A stretch of DNA of 49,244 nucleotides, from NCBI GenBank assembly GCA_023429825.1, contig JAEZDC010000031.1, forward strand, positions 1 to 49,244, given 5' to 3'. Below, one piece after another: positions 7,839-15,946 of the stretch. The translations under genes and the position numbers were made by a program. Origin of the DNA: Bacteroidota bacterium (GTDB lineage Bacteria > Bacteroidota > Bacteroidia > Chitinophagales > Chitinophagaceae). Below the pieces are notes generated by a model, which was not told the origin of the DNA, did no database searches, and worked only from the letters and a program-made list of their open reading frames with translations. Every line of letters starts with the position of its first letter. Positions within the stretch are counted from its first letter, which is position 1.

Positions 7839-7857
7839 CGTACCGCTTTTGAGATGA

Positions 7858-7886
7858 ATAGTCGTGACAGTATTAAGTTTGTTACA
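7858..7886 (-). promoter_or_regulatory. Candidate ECF promoter of the sigma factor operon
   Basis: On the - strand TGTAAC (7881-7886) is followed after 17 nt by GACTAT (7858-7863), 20 bp before the start codon. TGTAAC at -35 is common for ECF sigma factors, so autoregulation is plausible. The match is by eye and single. Confidence 0.4.
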
Positions 7887-7970
7887 AAATTTGCACCTTT
7901 TATTTTTGGCCGATGAGCGATTGGAGCTTGTAAGCGTCCCGTGGAATGATGCCAGGCATTTATGCGAAAG

Positions 7971-8702
7971 TTAACTCTCTTTCGATCCTAATACTTTAAA
8001 AAATCTCTCCCTGAATTGCAATCCGATAGGAATTTCATATTTATTGATGATAGCATTATTAGGTGTAAAAGCGGTAATATGTTTTAGAGAAATTAAAAAA
8101 GACCTGTGCACCTGCACAAAATCTCCTCCTGCTTCAGATAACATCGCATCAAACTTGGATAAAGGAACAAGCGTCATTAGTTTCTGCTCATTCTTCAGCA
8201 CTACTAACGTATAGTTCTTCCTGGCCTCGCAATATAAAATGTCATCTAAAAAAACTGGATAACTCTTTCCTTCAGATTTAATAAATAACTGTTGTCTTGA
8301 TTCGTTAGCAACAGTGACGGGTGCAGCCGGCTTCTTTAATACATCTATTGCCTTATACACTGCCTTGGTGAACCGTTCAAAAGAGAAAGGCTTCAGCAGG
8401 TAATCCACTGCATTCAATTCATAGCTCTCCACGGCGTACTCAGGATAAGCAGTGGTAAAGATGAATGGCTGCTTTGGTTGCAGGATCTTTAATAATTGCA
8501 AGCCTGAAAGATTCGGCATATTGATATCGAGTAAAATAATATCAGTGCCTTGTGTGGATCTCAGGTGATCGATCGCACTCAACGCATTAATGCATTCTCT
8601 TTCCAATTCAAGGAATGGAAGTTGCTCTATATAGCCCACAACGATCTTGCGGGCGATCGGTTCATCATCTACAACAAGACATTTAAACTTCTCAAACTCC
8701 AT
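7971..8702 (-). CDS. LytTR-family response regulator
   Basis: The 243 residues comprise a receiver domain (about 6-122) with acidic V-D-D-E-P, phospho-acceptor D59 in L-L-D-I-N-M-P, and L-L-K-P-F. A LytTR domain follows (about 140-240) with I-L-Y-C-E-A-R-K-N-Y, H-R-S-F-L-I-S-L-K-H-I and I-P-I-G-L-Q-F-R. The gene overlaps the kinase stop by 11 bp, so it is the second cistron of a kinase-regulator operon. The repeated CGTCC elements upstream of this operon and of two + strand genes are candidate binding sites, by position and by the spacing typical of LytTR proteins. Confidence 0.93.
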   Translation of the reverse strand: MEFEKFKCLVVDDEPIARKIVVGYIEQLPFLELERECINALSAIDHLRSTQGTDIILLDINMPNLSGLQLLKILQPKQPFIFTTAYPEYAVESYELNAVDYLLKPFSFERFTKAVYKAIDVLKKPAAPVTVANESRQQLFIKSEGKSYPVFLDDILYCEARKNYTLVVLKNEQKLMTLVPLSKFDAMLSEAGGDFVQVHRSFLISLKHITAFTPNNAIINKYEIPIGLQFRERFFKVLGSKES

Positions 8703-9786
8703 ACTGATCTGCTTGAACTGTTTTCACTAATTGCAACTTCAAATTAACGGTATAAAACAGATCATCTTTGTTTATGACCAATTCATGTTTATCTCCCGGG
8801 TAAAGTACTTCAAGCCTGCGGGTTACATTCATCAAACCGATACCATTAGCAGAGCCCTTTTTTACGTCCCTGTAATTATTCCGGATAGTTAAGCTGAACA
8901 CATCATTTTCAAGCCTTGTTTTAACAGATATATTTACTGGTTCAGGCTGAACCAGTTTTGCATGCTTGAACGCATTTTCCATAAAAACAATCAGGATCAA
9001 TGGTGCTATCTGGTGCATTGCATCTTCAGGTACTGTATTATCAAACTCCAGCTTCAGATCATCTTCCAAGCGTACGCTTTCCAGCTTGATGTAGCTTTTC
9101 AGAACGTTTATTTCATCATTGATCGATACAAGCGGTTTTTGCGTTTCATATAATGAGTGCCTCAGCAGATCGGACAGGCGTAACATCAAGTCGGGCAGTT
9201 TATCAGATCTTTCTACGGCAAGTCCATACAGGTTATTCAGTGTATTAAATAAAAAATGCGGAGCGATCTGTAACTTCAGGTTATTGACCTCCGCCATCAG
9301 TTGCTGCTGTTTCTTTTCTGCTTCAAACTGCTGGGAGATGTAGCCATCCTTAAAGTATTTGCAAGCAGTAAGAAATAAAAAGTAAACGATCACCACTGTT
9401 ACATTGTTAATATACATATCCGCAAAGGAGGCGTTTTTGAAACTCCGTTCATCCTGTAAATGCCAGAACTGGAAAACAGTTCTCCCATAGAGATATAACA
9501 GCCAGATGATGGTTCCTATCAAAAAATAAACAAAGTATTTTTTCTGATTTAAGAAGCGTTTATACAGCCAGATAGTGAAATAGGTAACGCCAACGATCAT
9601 TACCTCCGAAAGCAACATATACTCCAGGAAAACTTTAGGGAAATAAGTTACTGTAATGTAATAAGGCCAGAAACGAAACAACGCGTATCCCACCCAAAAA
9701 AGTAAATGCCAGGGCCAATGCCTGTAGAGAAGGATTTTTTTTTGTTTCCAATTATTATTCGGCGCCAGGTGCACGATTTCCATCAA
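8692..9786 (-). CDS. LytS/YehU-type sensor histidine kinase
   Basis: The 364-residue membrane kinase has hydrophobic segments near residues 25-48, 55-75, 84-102 and 127-143. A coiled linker leads to the His_kinase domain with H177 in L-Q-I-A-P-H-F-L-F-N-T-L-N-N. The N-box is I-V-F-M-E-N-A-F-K-H-A, followed by a G-box-like G-I-G-L-M-N-V-T-R-R. The start MMEIV could shift by one codon. It is the partner of the overlapping LytTR gene. The upstream region is shared with a divergent T9SS-secreted protein and contains the CGTCC direct repeat. Confidence 0.9.
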   Translation of the reverse strand: MMEIVHLAPNNNWKQKKILLYRHWPWHLLFWVGYALFRFWPYYITVTYFPKVFLEYMLLSEVMIVGVTYFTIWLYKRFLNQKKYFVYFLIGTIIWLLYLYGRTVFQFWHLQDERSFKNASFADMYINNVTVVIVYFLFLTACKYFKDGYISQQFEAEKKQQQLMAEVNNLKLQIAPHFLFNTLNNLYGLAVERSDKLPDLMLRLSDLLRHSLYETQKPLVSINDEINVLKSYIKLESVRLEDDLKLEFDNTVPEDAMHQIAPLILIVFMENAFKHAKLVQPEPVNISVKTRLENDVFSLTIRNNYRDVKKGSANGIGLMNVTRRLEVLYPGDKHELVINKDDLFYTVNLKLQLVKTVQADQYGV

Positions 9787-9827
9787 CCCAAAAGTAACTG
9801 TTAACCCGTTTTGCTGAATTGGTTATC

Positions 9828-9854
9828 CGTCCTTAAAAAAATCATTTCGTCCTT
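9828..9854. promoter_or_regulatory. CGTCCTT direct repeat, 20-bp period (candidate LytTR site)
   Basis: CGTCCTT occurs at 9828 and again at 9848, with an A-rich spacer. It lies in the divergent region between the LytS-like operon (start 9786) and the secreted protein gene (start 9971). A near copy with the same period occurs at 11500-11526 before the next + strand gene, at a similar distance from its start codon. See findings. Confidence 0.5.
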
Positions 9855-9970
9855 TTCTCGAGCCTTCCTTTTTATTACCAAAAGACATTATGAACAGTAA
9901 AGTTGCTCTTAGTCCTTTTAAAAATAAAGCAAGCCGGCGTTGTAATACTTTACAGCAAATAAGAAAAGAA

Positions 9971-11404
9971 ATGAAAAAACATCTACTAACTGCAATGGCA
10001 ATCTTCCTGGTGCTTACGGGCAGGTCCCAATGGCTTGTTCAGAACCCGGGCTTTACACAGGATTCAGTGGGCTTTTATGAAATGTCGCTCCCCGACAAAA
10101 ACACTGTATGGGCTGTTTGTTATGACGGTATCAATGGTTTGCTCAGTGGCAAGCCTGTACTGAGTTTTACCCGGACAGTAAACGGAGGAACCACCTGGAT
10201 ACCTGGTAAGCTAGGTGCCGATAATACATTGAGATTTTCTAACATCAGCGCTATCGATGGTCAGGAAGCATGGGTAGCTATGCATAAGATCGGCACATTT
10301 ATTCCTTTTATGGGTGCAGGTTTTGATAAAGGCGGTGGCGGCATCTTTCATACAACAGATGGTGGTGTTACATGGGAACATACGGAGCCGGGTGAACTTT
10401 TCGACGATAACTCGGTTCCACGATTTGTGCATTTCAAAGACAAGAACCATGGTATTGCTGTGGGAGATCCCAATGGTGGATATTGGGAAGTTTACCTAAC
10501 AAATAATAAGGGTAAGAAATGGAAAAGAGTACGTACAGAAAACTTACCTGCACCACTCGAAAATGAAAAAGGTTGGATCAGCGGTTATTCAGTGATAGGT
10601 GATACTATCTGGTTTGGTACAACTGCAGGAAGAATGTATAAGTCTGTTGATTTTGGAAAGACATGGGAAGTGCTTACGGTTACACTTATGCCGGGAACGG
10701 AAGTAAACGAGATCGCATTCCTTGATGATGGGCTCACAGGAGTTGCACATTTGAGAAACCCAAGCATTTTCCGCACGTATGTATTCTCTACTACTGATGG
10801 AGGACTTACATGGACGAATTATTTTCAACCGGCGAACTGGAAGAACAGCCGCGTTACCGCAGTACCGGGTACTAACGCATTCGTATCTACGTCCACTCAT
10901 AATAATCCATTATTTACGGGCTCTTCGGTTTCTTATGATGCAGGACAAACGTGGACGCACATAGATCAAACCGCACAAAAAGCTGTCTGCAGGTTTTATG
11001 ATGCGAATACAGGTTATGCAGGTGGCTTTCATTTTTCAGGACATCCGTTCTGGGGCGTTCGCGGAATATTTAAATCAGAAATTGTTTTTCAAATGCCGGC
11101 AACACAGCAAAGCAGTAAAGCATCAATGAATGCTGATGCACAAAAGAACGTTACACATGCAGCACTGAAGGTTTATCCAACACCTGCCAGTGATATTATC
11201 AAAATAGAATTGCCTTCAACTTTTACAAATGCTTCTACTGTTATTGAAATAGTGAGCAATGAGGGGAAGGTAGTTGATACAAGAATTTTGAAAGCTTCAG
11301 ATGTTACCCAGGTAAACGTTAGCAGGTTAATACCGGGAATATATGTTGTACGTGCAACGAACAAGTCACAAACGATCAGTAAGATGGTTACCATAGCGAG
11401 ATAG
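9971..11404 (+). CDS. Secreted BNR/YCF48-like repeat protein with a T9SS sorting domain
   Basis: The chosen ATG gives a 477-residue product with a signal peptide (MKKHLLTAMAIFLVLTGRSQ); an upstream in-frame ATG would hide this signal behind 27 basic residues. The body has repeated Asp/Gly-Thr-Trp blocks (D-G-G-V-T-W-E, N-G-G-T-T-W-I, F-G-K-T-W-E-V, D-G-G-L-T-W-T, A-G-Q-T-W-T-H), the hallmark of BNR/photosystem-II-stability-like beta-propellers. The last 75 or so residues form a type A T9SS C-terminal domain (K-V-Y-P-T-P-A-S-D, then G-I-Y-V-V-R-A). It should therefore cross the outer membrane by type IX secretion and be anchored or released. The enzymatic role, if any, is unknown. A direct repeat 117 bp upstream may place it under the neighbouring LytTR regulator. 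Confidence 0.88.
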   Translation: MKKHLLTAMAIFLVLTGRSQWLVQNPGFTQDSVGFYEMSLPDKNTVWAVCYDGINGLLSGKPVLSFTRTVNGGTTWIPGKLGADNTLRFSNISAIDGQEAWVAMHKIGTFIPFMGAGFDKGGGGIFHTTDGGVTWEHTEPGELFDDNSVPRFVHFKDKNHGIAVGDPNGGYWEVYLTNNKGKKWKRVRTENLPAPLENEKGWISGYSVIGDTIWFGTTAGRMYKSVDFGKTWEVLTVTLMPGTEVNEIAFLDDGLTGVAHLRNPSIFRTYVFSTTDGGLTWTNYFQPANWKNSRVTAVPGTNAFVSTSTHNNPLFTGSSVSYDAGQTWTHIDQTAQKAVCRFYDANTGYAGGFHFSGHPFWGVRGIFKSEIVFQMPATQQSSKASMNADAQKNVTHAALKVYPTPASDIIKIELPSTFTNASTVIEIVSNEGKVVDTRILKASDVTQVNVSRLIPGIYVVRATNKSQTISKMVTIAR

Positions 11405-11421
11405 AGTGATGGTTTTAAACA

Positions 11422-11455
11422 GAGAGGGCAACCTACGGGTTGCTCTCATTTTTAG
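11422..11455 (+). terminator. Rho-independent terminator
   Basis: GAGA(GG)GCAACC pairs with GGTTGCTCTC (small bulge) around a short loop and is followed by ATTTTTAG. It follows the T9SS-secreted protein gene by 17 bp. Confidence 0.8.
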
Positions 11456-11499
11456 ACGCATGCGAGGTTGTCCCTTGATCGATCTTGTTTAAACTGTCT

Positions 11500-11526
11500 G
11501 TCCTTAAAAACTTTAGTTCGTCCCTT
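11500..11526 (+). promoter_or_regulatory. GTCCTT / GTCCCTT direct repeat, 20-bp period (candidate LytTR site)
   Basis: TGTCCTTAAAAA (from 11499) and CGTCCCTTTTT (from 11519) repeat the element at 9828-9854 with the same 20-bp period, 110 bp before the start of the DUF2911 gene. A TAATTTG just downstream (about 11552) resembles the Bacteroidota -7 box. Confidence 0.5.
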
Positions 11527-11635
11527 TTTACAAAAACTAATAACACCGAATGATAATTTGTACAAGTATATCGAGCTAGTAAAGAAAGCTGTGAATAGTA
11601 TACATTTTTATCACCCAAATAATGTTACACTGCAT

Positions 11636-12751
11636 ATGAAAAATTTCTCACTCTTGTTTGCGATCATGATGATCTGTACTTTATCATTTGCGCAAGTACC
11701 TTATAACGGTGCAACTCCTAACGGCTACACAAAAAAAGCAAGCGTTTCTGAACAGGTAGGTTTAACGCAGGTTTCAATCACTTATCATCGTCCTGCAGTA
11801 AACGGGCGTGAGGGAAAGATATGGGGCAGCGTGGTGCATACAGGATTTGTGGACCAGGGATTTGGTAATCGCAAGAAAGCGCCATGGCGTGCAGGTGCAA
11901 ATGAGAATACGATCATCGAGTTTGATAAAGATGTAAAACTGGAAGGCCAGGCATTACCTAAAGGAAAATATGGGTTATTCGTTGCTTACGATCCTTCAGA
12001 AAGCACTATCATCTTTTCAAAGAGAACAGATGCCTGGGGTTCTTTCTTCTACGATGAAAAAGATGATGCATTAAGGATAAAAGTGAAACCGCAGCCTGTT
12101 GAGAAGAGTATAGAGCATTTGAAGTACGAATTTTTGAATCAGACACAAAACTCAGCAGTCGTTGCACTTTCATGGGAGAAGGTATCGATTCCATTTAAAG
12201 TGGAAGTAGATCACCTGAAACAACAGTTCGATGCTTTTGTAGCTGAATCGCAAAACCCGACTGGTTTCACATCGCAGGGATTGAACATTGCTGCGAATTG
12301 GTGCCTGCAGAATAACTACCAGTTAGAAAAAGCATTGGAGTGGGCGGTACTGGCATCGGGGCAGAATTTTCCGGGTGATCCCAATTCATTCGCTGCACAT
12401 TCCACTAAGGCAAATATTTTATTCAAACTTAACAAAACCGACGAAGCAATTGCAGTTGTAAAAACTGCATTGCCACTTGGCAATGCTGGCCAGCTCCAGC
12501 AATTGGGCCGGCAAGTGATCGCAGCAAAAAATCCGAAACTGGCATTAGAAATTTTTCAATTCAACTACAACAAAAACCCTGATCAATTCATTACCGTAAC
12601 AGGAATGGCCAGGGGTTTATCAGCTAACGGTGATTACACAAAAGCACTGGAGTTTGCCACCAAAGCTTTGCCTCTGGCGCCCAATGATGCAAACAAACAG
12701 GCAATACAAGGAATGATCGATAAGCTGAAAGAAGGAAAAGATATTAATTGA
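11636..12751 (+). CDS. Secreted DUF2911 protein with C-terminal TPR-like helices
   Basis: The ATG at 11636 gives 371 residues with a signal peptide (MKNFSLLFAIMMICTLSFAQ); earlier in-frame starts add an implausible leader. Residues about 25-170 match DUF2911: Q-V-S-I-T-Y-H-R-P, W-R-A-G-A-N-E-N-T, L-P-K-G-K-Y-G-L-F and W-G-S-F-F-Y. The rest is helical, with TPR-like repeats near the end (A-L-E-I-F-Q-F-N-Y-N-K-N-P and A-L-E-F-A-T-K-A-L-P-L-A-P-N-D). DUF2911 has no known biochemical role. It probably acts in the periplasm. The upstream repeat shared with the T9SS-secreted protein gene suggests common control by the LytTR regulator at 8-8.7 kb. Confidence 0.88.
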   Translation: MKNFSLLFAIMMICTLSFAQVPYNGATPNGYTKKASVSEQVGLTQVSITYHRPAVNGREGKIWGSVVHTGFVDQGFGNRKKAPWRAGANENTIIEFDKDVKLEGQALPKGKYGLFVAYDPSESTIIFSKRTDAWGSFFYDEKDDALRIKVKPQPVEKSIEHLKYEFLNQTQNSAVVALSWEKVSIPFKVEVDHLKQQFDAFVAESQNPTGFTSQGLNIAANWCLQNNYQLEKALEWAVLASGQNFPGDPNSFAAHSTKANILFKLNKTDEAIAVVKTALPLGNAGQLQQLGRQVIAAKNPKLALEIFQFNYNKNPDQFITVTGMARGLSANGDYTKALEFATKALPLAPNDANKQAIQGMIDKLKEGKDIN

Positions 12752-12782
12752 GCATGGTTTATAATTTGGGAGTTAGCAATTA

Positions 12783-12806
12783 AAGCCCTGCTGTCGAGCG
12801 GGGCTT
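12783..12806 (+). terminator. Rho-independent terminator
   Basis: AAGCCCTGCT pairs with AGCGGGGCTT (one G-T pair) around GTCG, followed by GTTTGTT. It lies 31 bp after the DUF2911 gene. Confidence 0.75.
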
Positions 12807-13003
12807 GTTTGTTATAGGCTTTATTCAAACATTTTTTATACTACAAAAGAACTCCTCCAGGTATCATAAAGAGGAGGTTAGTCATTGATTCTCATTATAA
12901 AGCAGGGCCTAATACATTTATTAGCAGTCACAATAAGGGTCTTGACGCTTCCGTGACAATTGGGTTGCAACCTTTCATTTCAGCCTTCAGTCTATGCCAA
13001 CGT

Positions 13004-13183
13004 ATGGAAGATGTGAAGACCTATTCACTATTGGAGTTAAATGATCAGCTTTTAACGCTGACGACTGAACTGAAGACCGCATTGCGGGAAGACCGCGATT
13101 ACCGGGAAGTACAGATCATAAGCCAGAAGATTCACCTGGTACAGCAAACGATCACCTCGATGATGCATATGCAATCTATATGA
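13004..13183 (+). CDS. Small helical protein of unknown function
   Basis: The chosen ATG gives a 59-residue product that is almost wholly helical and charged, starting MEDVKTYSLLELNDQLLTLT. It has a heptad-like pattern and an N-terminal half resembling the coiled proteins at 15.2-15.3 and 15.7-15.9 kb (x-L-N-D/x-L-x-x-L-T-x-E/Q). A GTG 17 codons upstream is open but gives an unlikely leader. There is no signal peptide and no known domain. These small proteins may form one loose family of short coiled coils; this is inference from length and composition. Confidence 0.55.
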   Translation: MEDVKTYSLLELNDQLLTLTTELKTALREDRDYREVQIISQKIHLVQQTITSMMHMQSI

Positions 13184-13352
13184 TACTCTCCTCTCTTTAA
13201 CCACAGGTTGTTTCCGGTTTTATTCTCGCTTTGGATGTGGAACAAACTCCGTAAAAACGTGAGACGCAGCGTTATGTCTTTCTCTTCATTCGCTTTGCCA
13301 TTAATATGCACAGCCGTTTCATACATTTATATCAAAAGTTATCAACTGGCAT

Positions 13353-14345
13353 ATGCATTACAAAGCCCTGCGTCACCTGTGTTCAACGCTGTTCTTTTCC
13401 GTACTTTCTTTGATTGCTTCTTCACAGAAGAATCCTGTAATAGATGGATGGTACGCAGATCCGGAAGGCATTATTTTCAATAAGACGTACTGGATCTATC
13501 CTACCTATTCGGCGAAATATGAAAAGCAGGTATTCCTCGATGCGTTTTCCTCGAATGATATGGTGCACTGGAAAAAGCACCCACGCATCATCGATACTTC
13601 CACGATCAAATGGGCGAAGATGGCAATGTGGGCGCCGGCGATCATTGAGAAAGATAAACGTTACTACCTCTTCTTCTCTGCTAACGATATCCAGAGCAAA
13701 CAGCGCAATGGAAAGTATGATGATACTTTGGGCGGGATCGGTGTGGCCGTTGCTGATCATCCCGGTGGCCCGTACAAAGATCATATCGGCAAACCACTGA
13801 TCAATAAGTTCTATAACAATGCACAGCCAATCGACCAGTATGTGTTCAGGGATACAGATGGCGAATATTATATCATTTACGGGGGATGGGGTAGATGTAA
13901 TATCGGGAAGCTGAACAAATCGTTTACAGCAATCGTCCCTTTTTCCGACAGCGTTACAGTGAAGGAGATCACGCCTAAAGGTTATGTGGAAGGGCCTACC
14001 ATGTTTATCCGGAAAGGAAAATATTACCTGATGTGGTCAGAAGGTGGATGGACAAACGGAACATATAAAGTGGCGTATGGTGTATCCGATAATGTGTTTG
14101 GTCCGTTTGAAAGAAAAGCCACTGTGCTGGAAGCAGATGAAGCGATCGCTACCGGTGCAGGCCATCATTCCGTGATGAATATACCGGGCACAGATGAATG
14201 GTACATTGTATACCATCGCCGGCCAATTCCAAATCTTGATCGTGACCATAGAGTGGTATGCATTGATAGATTATCCTTCGATGCGAACGGAAATATTGAA
14301 AAAGTGAAAATGACGTTTGAAGGAGTGAAGCGGAAACTAAAATAA
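13353..14345 (+). CDS. Secreted glycoside hydrolase family 43-like enzyme
   Basis: The 330-residue protein has a signal peptide (through about L-I-A-S-S-Q, residue 25) and one five-bladed propeller domain of GH43/GH32/GH62 type. Candidate catalytic residues are the Asp in W-Y-A-D-P-E-G (general base), the Asp in P-I-D-Q-Y-V-F (pKa modulator) and the Glu in G-Y-V-E-G-P-T (acid). The order and spacing fit GH43. Blade motifs such as W-A-P-A-I-I, Y-Y-L-F-F-S-A and Y-Y-L-M-W-S-E-G-G-W also match. Family members act on arabinan, xylan or galactan side chains; the substrate cannot be assigned. It is not in a polysaccharide utilisation locus here: no SusC/SusD pair is adjacent. Confidence 0.9.
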   Translation: MHYKALRHLCSTLFFSVLSLIASSQKNPVIDGWYADPEGIIFNKTYWIYPTYSAKYEKQVFLDAFSSNDMVHWKKHPRIIDTSTIKWAKMAMWAPAIIEKDKRYYLFFSANDIQSKQRNGKYDDTLGGIGVAVADHPGGPYKDHIGKPLINKFYNNAQPIDQYVFRDTDGEYYIIYGGWGRCNIGKLNKSFTAIVPFSDSVTVKEITPKGYVEGPTMFIRKGKYYLMWSEGGWTNGTYKVAYGVSDNVFGPFERKATVLEADEAIATGAGHHSVMNIPGTDEWYIVYHRRPIPNLDRDHRVVCIDRLSFDANGNIEKVKMTFEGVKRKLK

Positions 14346-14365
14346 CAATCGTCGTCTTATACAAT

Positions 14366-14410
14366 ATCCGGGAGGGTTAACGGCTGTGCTGTGTAAGTAA
14401 TATCCCGGAT
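14366..14410. repeat. Inverted repeat, possible terminator
   Basis: ATCCGGGA (14366) and TCCCGGAT (14403) form 8-bp arms 29 nt apart, between the GH43 gene and the DUF4112 gene. There is no T-run, so a regulatory dyad is equally possible. Confidence 0.3.
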
Positions 14411-14461
14411 AAGAAGAAAGTACACACCAAATTCGGCAACGCATTTGTATCTCTACCAGCT

Positions 14462-14920
14462 ATGCAAAACACAACAACGCATAATGCTTCTATGAAGCGT
14501 ATAGCCTGGCTCGCAAAGCTGATGGATAAGCAGTTCAGCATACCAGGAACGAACTTCCGTTTTGGCCTTGATGGACTGATCGGGTTGATACCCGGCGCCG
14601 GCGATATATCCACATTCGCTGTTTCCTGTTACCTGCTCACCCTTATGGCCAAGAATGGTGCAAGCGGGTACGTAATGGCCCGCATGGTATTAAATGTGGC
14701 TATCGATACGATCATTGGCGCTATTCCTTTTTTCGGCGACCTGTTCGACTTTGCTTTTAAGGCTAACAGTAAAAATCTTCGCCTGATGCAGGAGCACTTT
14801 GTAGAAGGCCGTCACCGCGGTGGCGCCTGGAAGGTGATCGTACCGGTAATCATCGTTCTATTGCTAATACTGATCGGCGGTTTATGGCTTGCATGGAAGG
14901 CGGTGAGCAGTTTGTTTTAA
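14462..14920 (+). CDS. DUF4112 family small membrane protein
   Basis: The 152-residue protein carries the DUF4112 signature: L-D-G-L-I-G-L-I-P-G-A-G-D-I near residue 37, A-R-M-V-L-N-V-A-I-D near 76, and P-F-F-G-D-L-F-D-F-A-F-K-A-N near 90. A C-terminal transmembrane helix (V-I-V-P-V-I-I-V-L-L-L-I-L-I-G-G-L) ends the protein. DUF4112 proteins are widespread, small and membrane associated, with no defined function. It has no obvious operon partner. Confidence 0.9.
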   Translation: MQNTTTHNASMKRIAWLAKLMDKQFSIPGTNFRFGLDGLIGLIPGAGDISTFAVSCYLLTLMAKNGASGYVMARMVLNVAIDTIIGAIPFFGDLFDFAFKANSKNLRLMQEHFVEGRHRGGAWKVIVPVIIVLLLILIGGLWLAWKAVSSLF

Positions 14921-15156
14921 GAAGAAGCTGCCTGTACTTCGAAACTTACATTTCCCTTTCTATTCTAAGATGCTGCTGGCCAATGTCTTCAATAATTGGT
15001 CTTCTTCATGAGCCTTTTTAAGGTAATAGAATGAATCACTGCGATGTACTAGTCCTCGCTTATTAAATCTCACCGGCGAAAGCTTGTATCGCCACCATAC
15101 ATAAAGAAGCAGTTCTTTATGAACTGCTTCTTCTCAGCTTTATAAAACTATGATTG
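14921..15156. other. Gap without a convincing gene; possible short or decayed frame on the - strand
   Basis: On the - strand an open frame from 15133 to 14960 ends in a helical, codon-plausible stretch (S-D-S-F-Y-Y-L-K-K-A-H-E-E-D-Q-L-L-K-T-L-A). It has no ATG; a GTG at 15073 would give 37 residues. It could be a gene remnant. A strong hairpin (15104-15132) lies inside the region. Confidence 0.25.
15104..15132. terminator. Strong hairpin, probable terminator
   Basis: AAGAAGCAGTTC and GAACTGCTTCTT form a perfect 12-bp stem around TTTAT. It lies just downstream of the two small - strand genes at 15157-15482, so it probably terminates them, although the T-run is weak. Confidence 0.55.
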
Positions 15157-15333
15157 CTATAAATACACTGCGTTCATTATCTTTTGAAGGTGTGGCTGCG
15201 AAAGTGTGATCCTGTGCTTGAGTTCTTTTATCTTTTTATAAATAGAATAAAGAACATGATGCGGTTCACCTTTTCTTTCCGCACTCTTATATTCACGTAT
15301 CATTACTTCAAGTTCCCTTTGTTCTGCTGTCAT
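15157..15333 (-). CDS. Small charged helical protein (58 residues)
   Basis: ATG to TAG encodes 58 residues beginning MTAEQRELEVMIREYKSAER and continuing through K-G-E-P-H-H-V-L-Y-S-I-Y-K-K-I-K-E-L-K-H-R. It is strongly helical and amphipathic. It starts 3 bp after the stop of a small membrane protein frame, suggesting a two-gene operon that ends at the hairpin 15104-15132. No family is recognised. Its regular codon use and position between clear signals support it being a real gene. It resembles the other short helical proteins nearby only in style. Confidence 0.6.
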   Translation of the reverse strand: MTAEQRELEVMIREYKSAERKGEPHHVLYSIYKKIKELKHRITLSQPHLQKIMNAVYL

Positions 15334-15336
15334 ACA

Positions 15337-15482
15337 CTATTCGTTTTTACACACAGCTATAAAAAATCCAAAGAGCATACCAATGAGAGCGGCTGCACCA
15401 AGGCAGATAGATAGTAATATTTCAAACTGTTATCAGCATCAGATTCTTCATGCGGATCTATTCGGGCAACACCGGCAGACAT
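15337..15482 (-). pseudogene. Small single-helix membrane protein gene with a frameshift at a CTAT repeat
   Basis: Translation from the ATG at 15482 gives a polar N-terminus (MSAGVARIDPHEESDADNSL), then loses frame near CTATCTATCTG. The other frame continues with a hydrophobic helix (L-S-I-C-L-G-A-A-A-L-I-G-M-L-F-G-F-F-I-A-V) and a short C-K-N-E end before TAG. Adding one extra CTAT unit restores a single 49-residue protein whose stop lies 3 bp before the next gene. The break is therefore best explained by loss of one 4-bp repeat unit, or by a sequencing error. The function of the intact form is unknown. Confidence 0.55.
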
Positions 15483-15656
15483 ACAGCTTCACAAAAGATA
15501 TTATTAGTGATTGTTAGCGCTGTGATTGCAAAAGGCTTGCAGTGAAAAGATGCATGGACGCCGCGAAGCGGCTGAAATGTGTGATTGGAGAGAAGCAGCA
15601 AGCGTATGGGGATTGGTAGCAACCATGGCTGTTTATAAAATTTGCCCTTACTCCCC

Positions 15657-15854
15657 TCAGTTCCGGCTACTTCCTGACCTGGTTGAGTGTAAAGCAGATT
15701 CTAATTGATCTATTTCAAGTGCCAACCTGTTGATCTCATCATTCAATGGCCGGAGATCGTGAATGCGCTTACCATTGGTCATATCTTCCAGATACTGCTG
15801 AGTCAATTCAGCGAGACGAGAACGTAATTCTTCTATCTTGTTATTTTCTGACAC
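15657..15854 (-). CDS. Small coiled-coil protein of unknown function
   Basis: Starting at a GTG (15854), the product is 65 residues, M-S-E-N-N-K-I-E-E-L-R-S-R-L-A-E-L-T followed by an acidic-basic heptad pattern to the end (I-N-R-L-A-L-E-I-D-Q-L-E-S-A-L). An ATG at 15902 would add 16 residues (M-L-D-D-T-A-A-S-A-S-V-I-Y-V-C-I) that do not look like the rest, so the shorter form is preferred. No domain is known. It probably forms a parallel helix pair or bundle. Confidence 0.55.
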   Translation of the reverse strand: MSENNKIEELRSRLAELTQQYLEDMTNGKRIHDLRPLNDEINRLALEIDQLESALHSTRSGSSRN

Positions 15855-15946
15855 GATGCAAACATATATAACTGAAGCAGAAGCCGCTGTGTCATCCAGC
15901 ATTTTAATATTTATATAATGTGTCTTATTATAAGTTTGTGCACTTT

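Noticed and set aside
13208..13483. 91-residue + strand open frame before the GH43 gene
   Set aside because: It begins at a TTG, overlaps the GH43 coding region out of frame and lacks plausible protein character.
15526..15708. 60-residue + strand open frame
   Set aside because: It starts with a TTG and overlaps the better-supported coiled-coil gene on the - strand.
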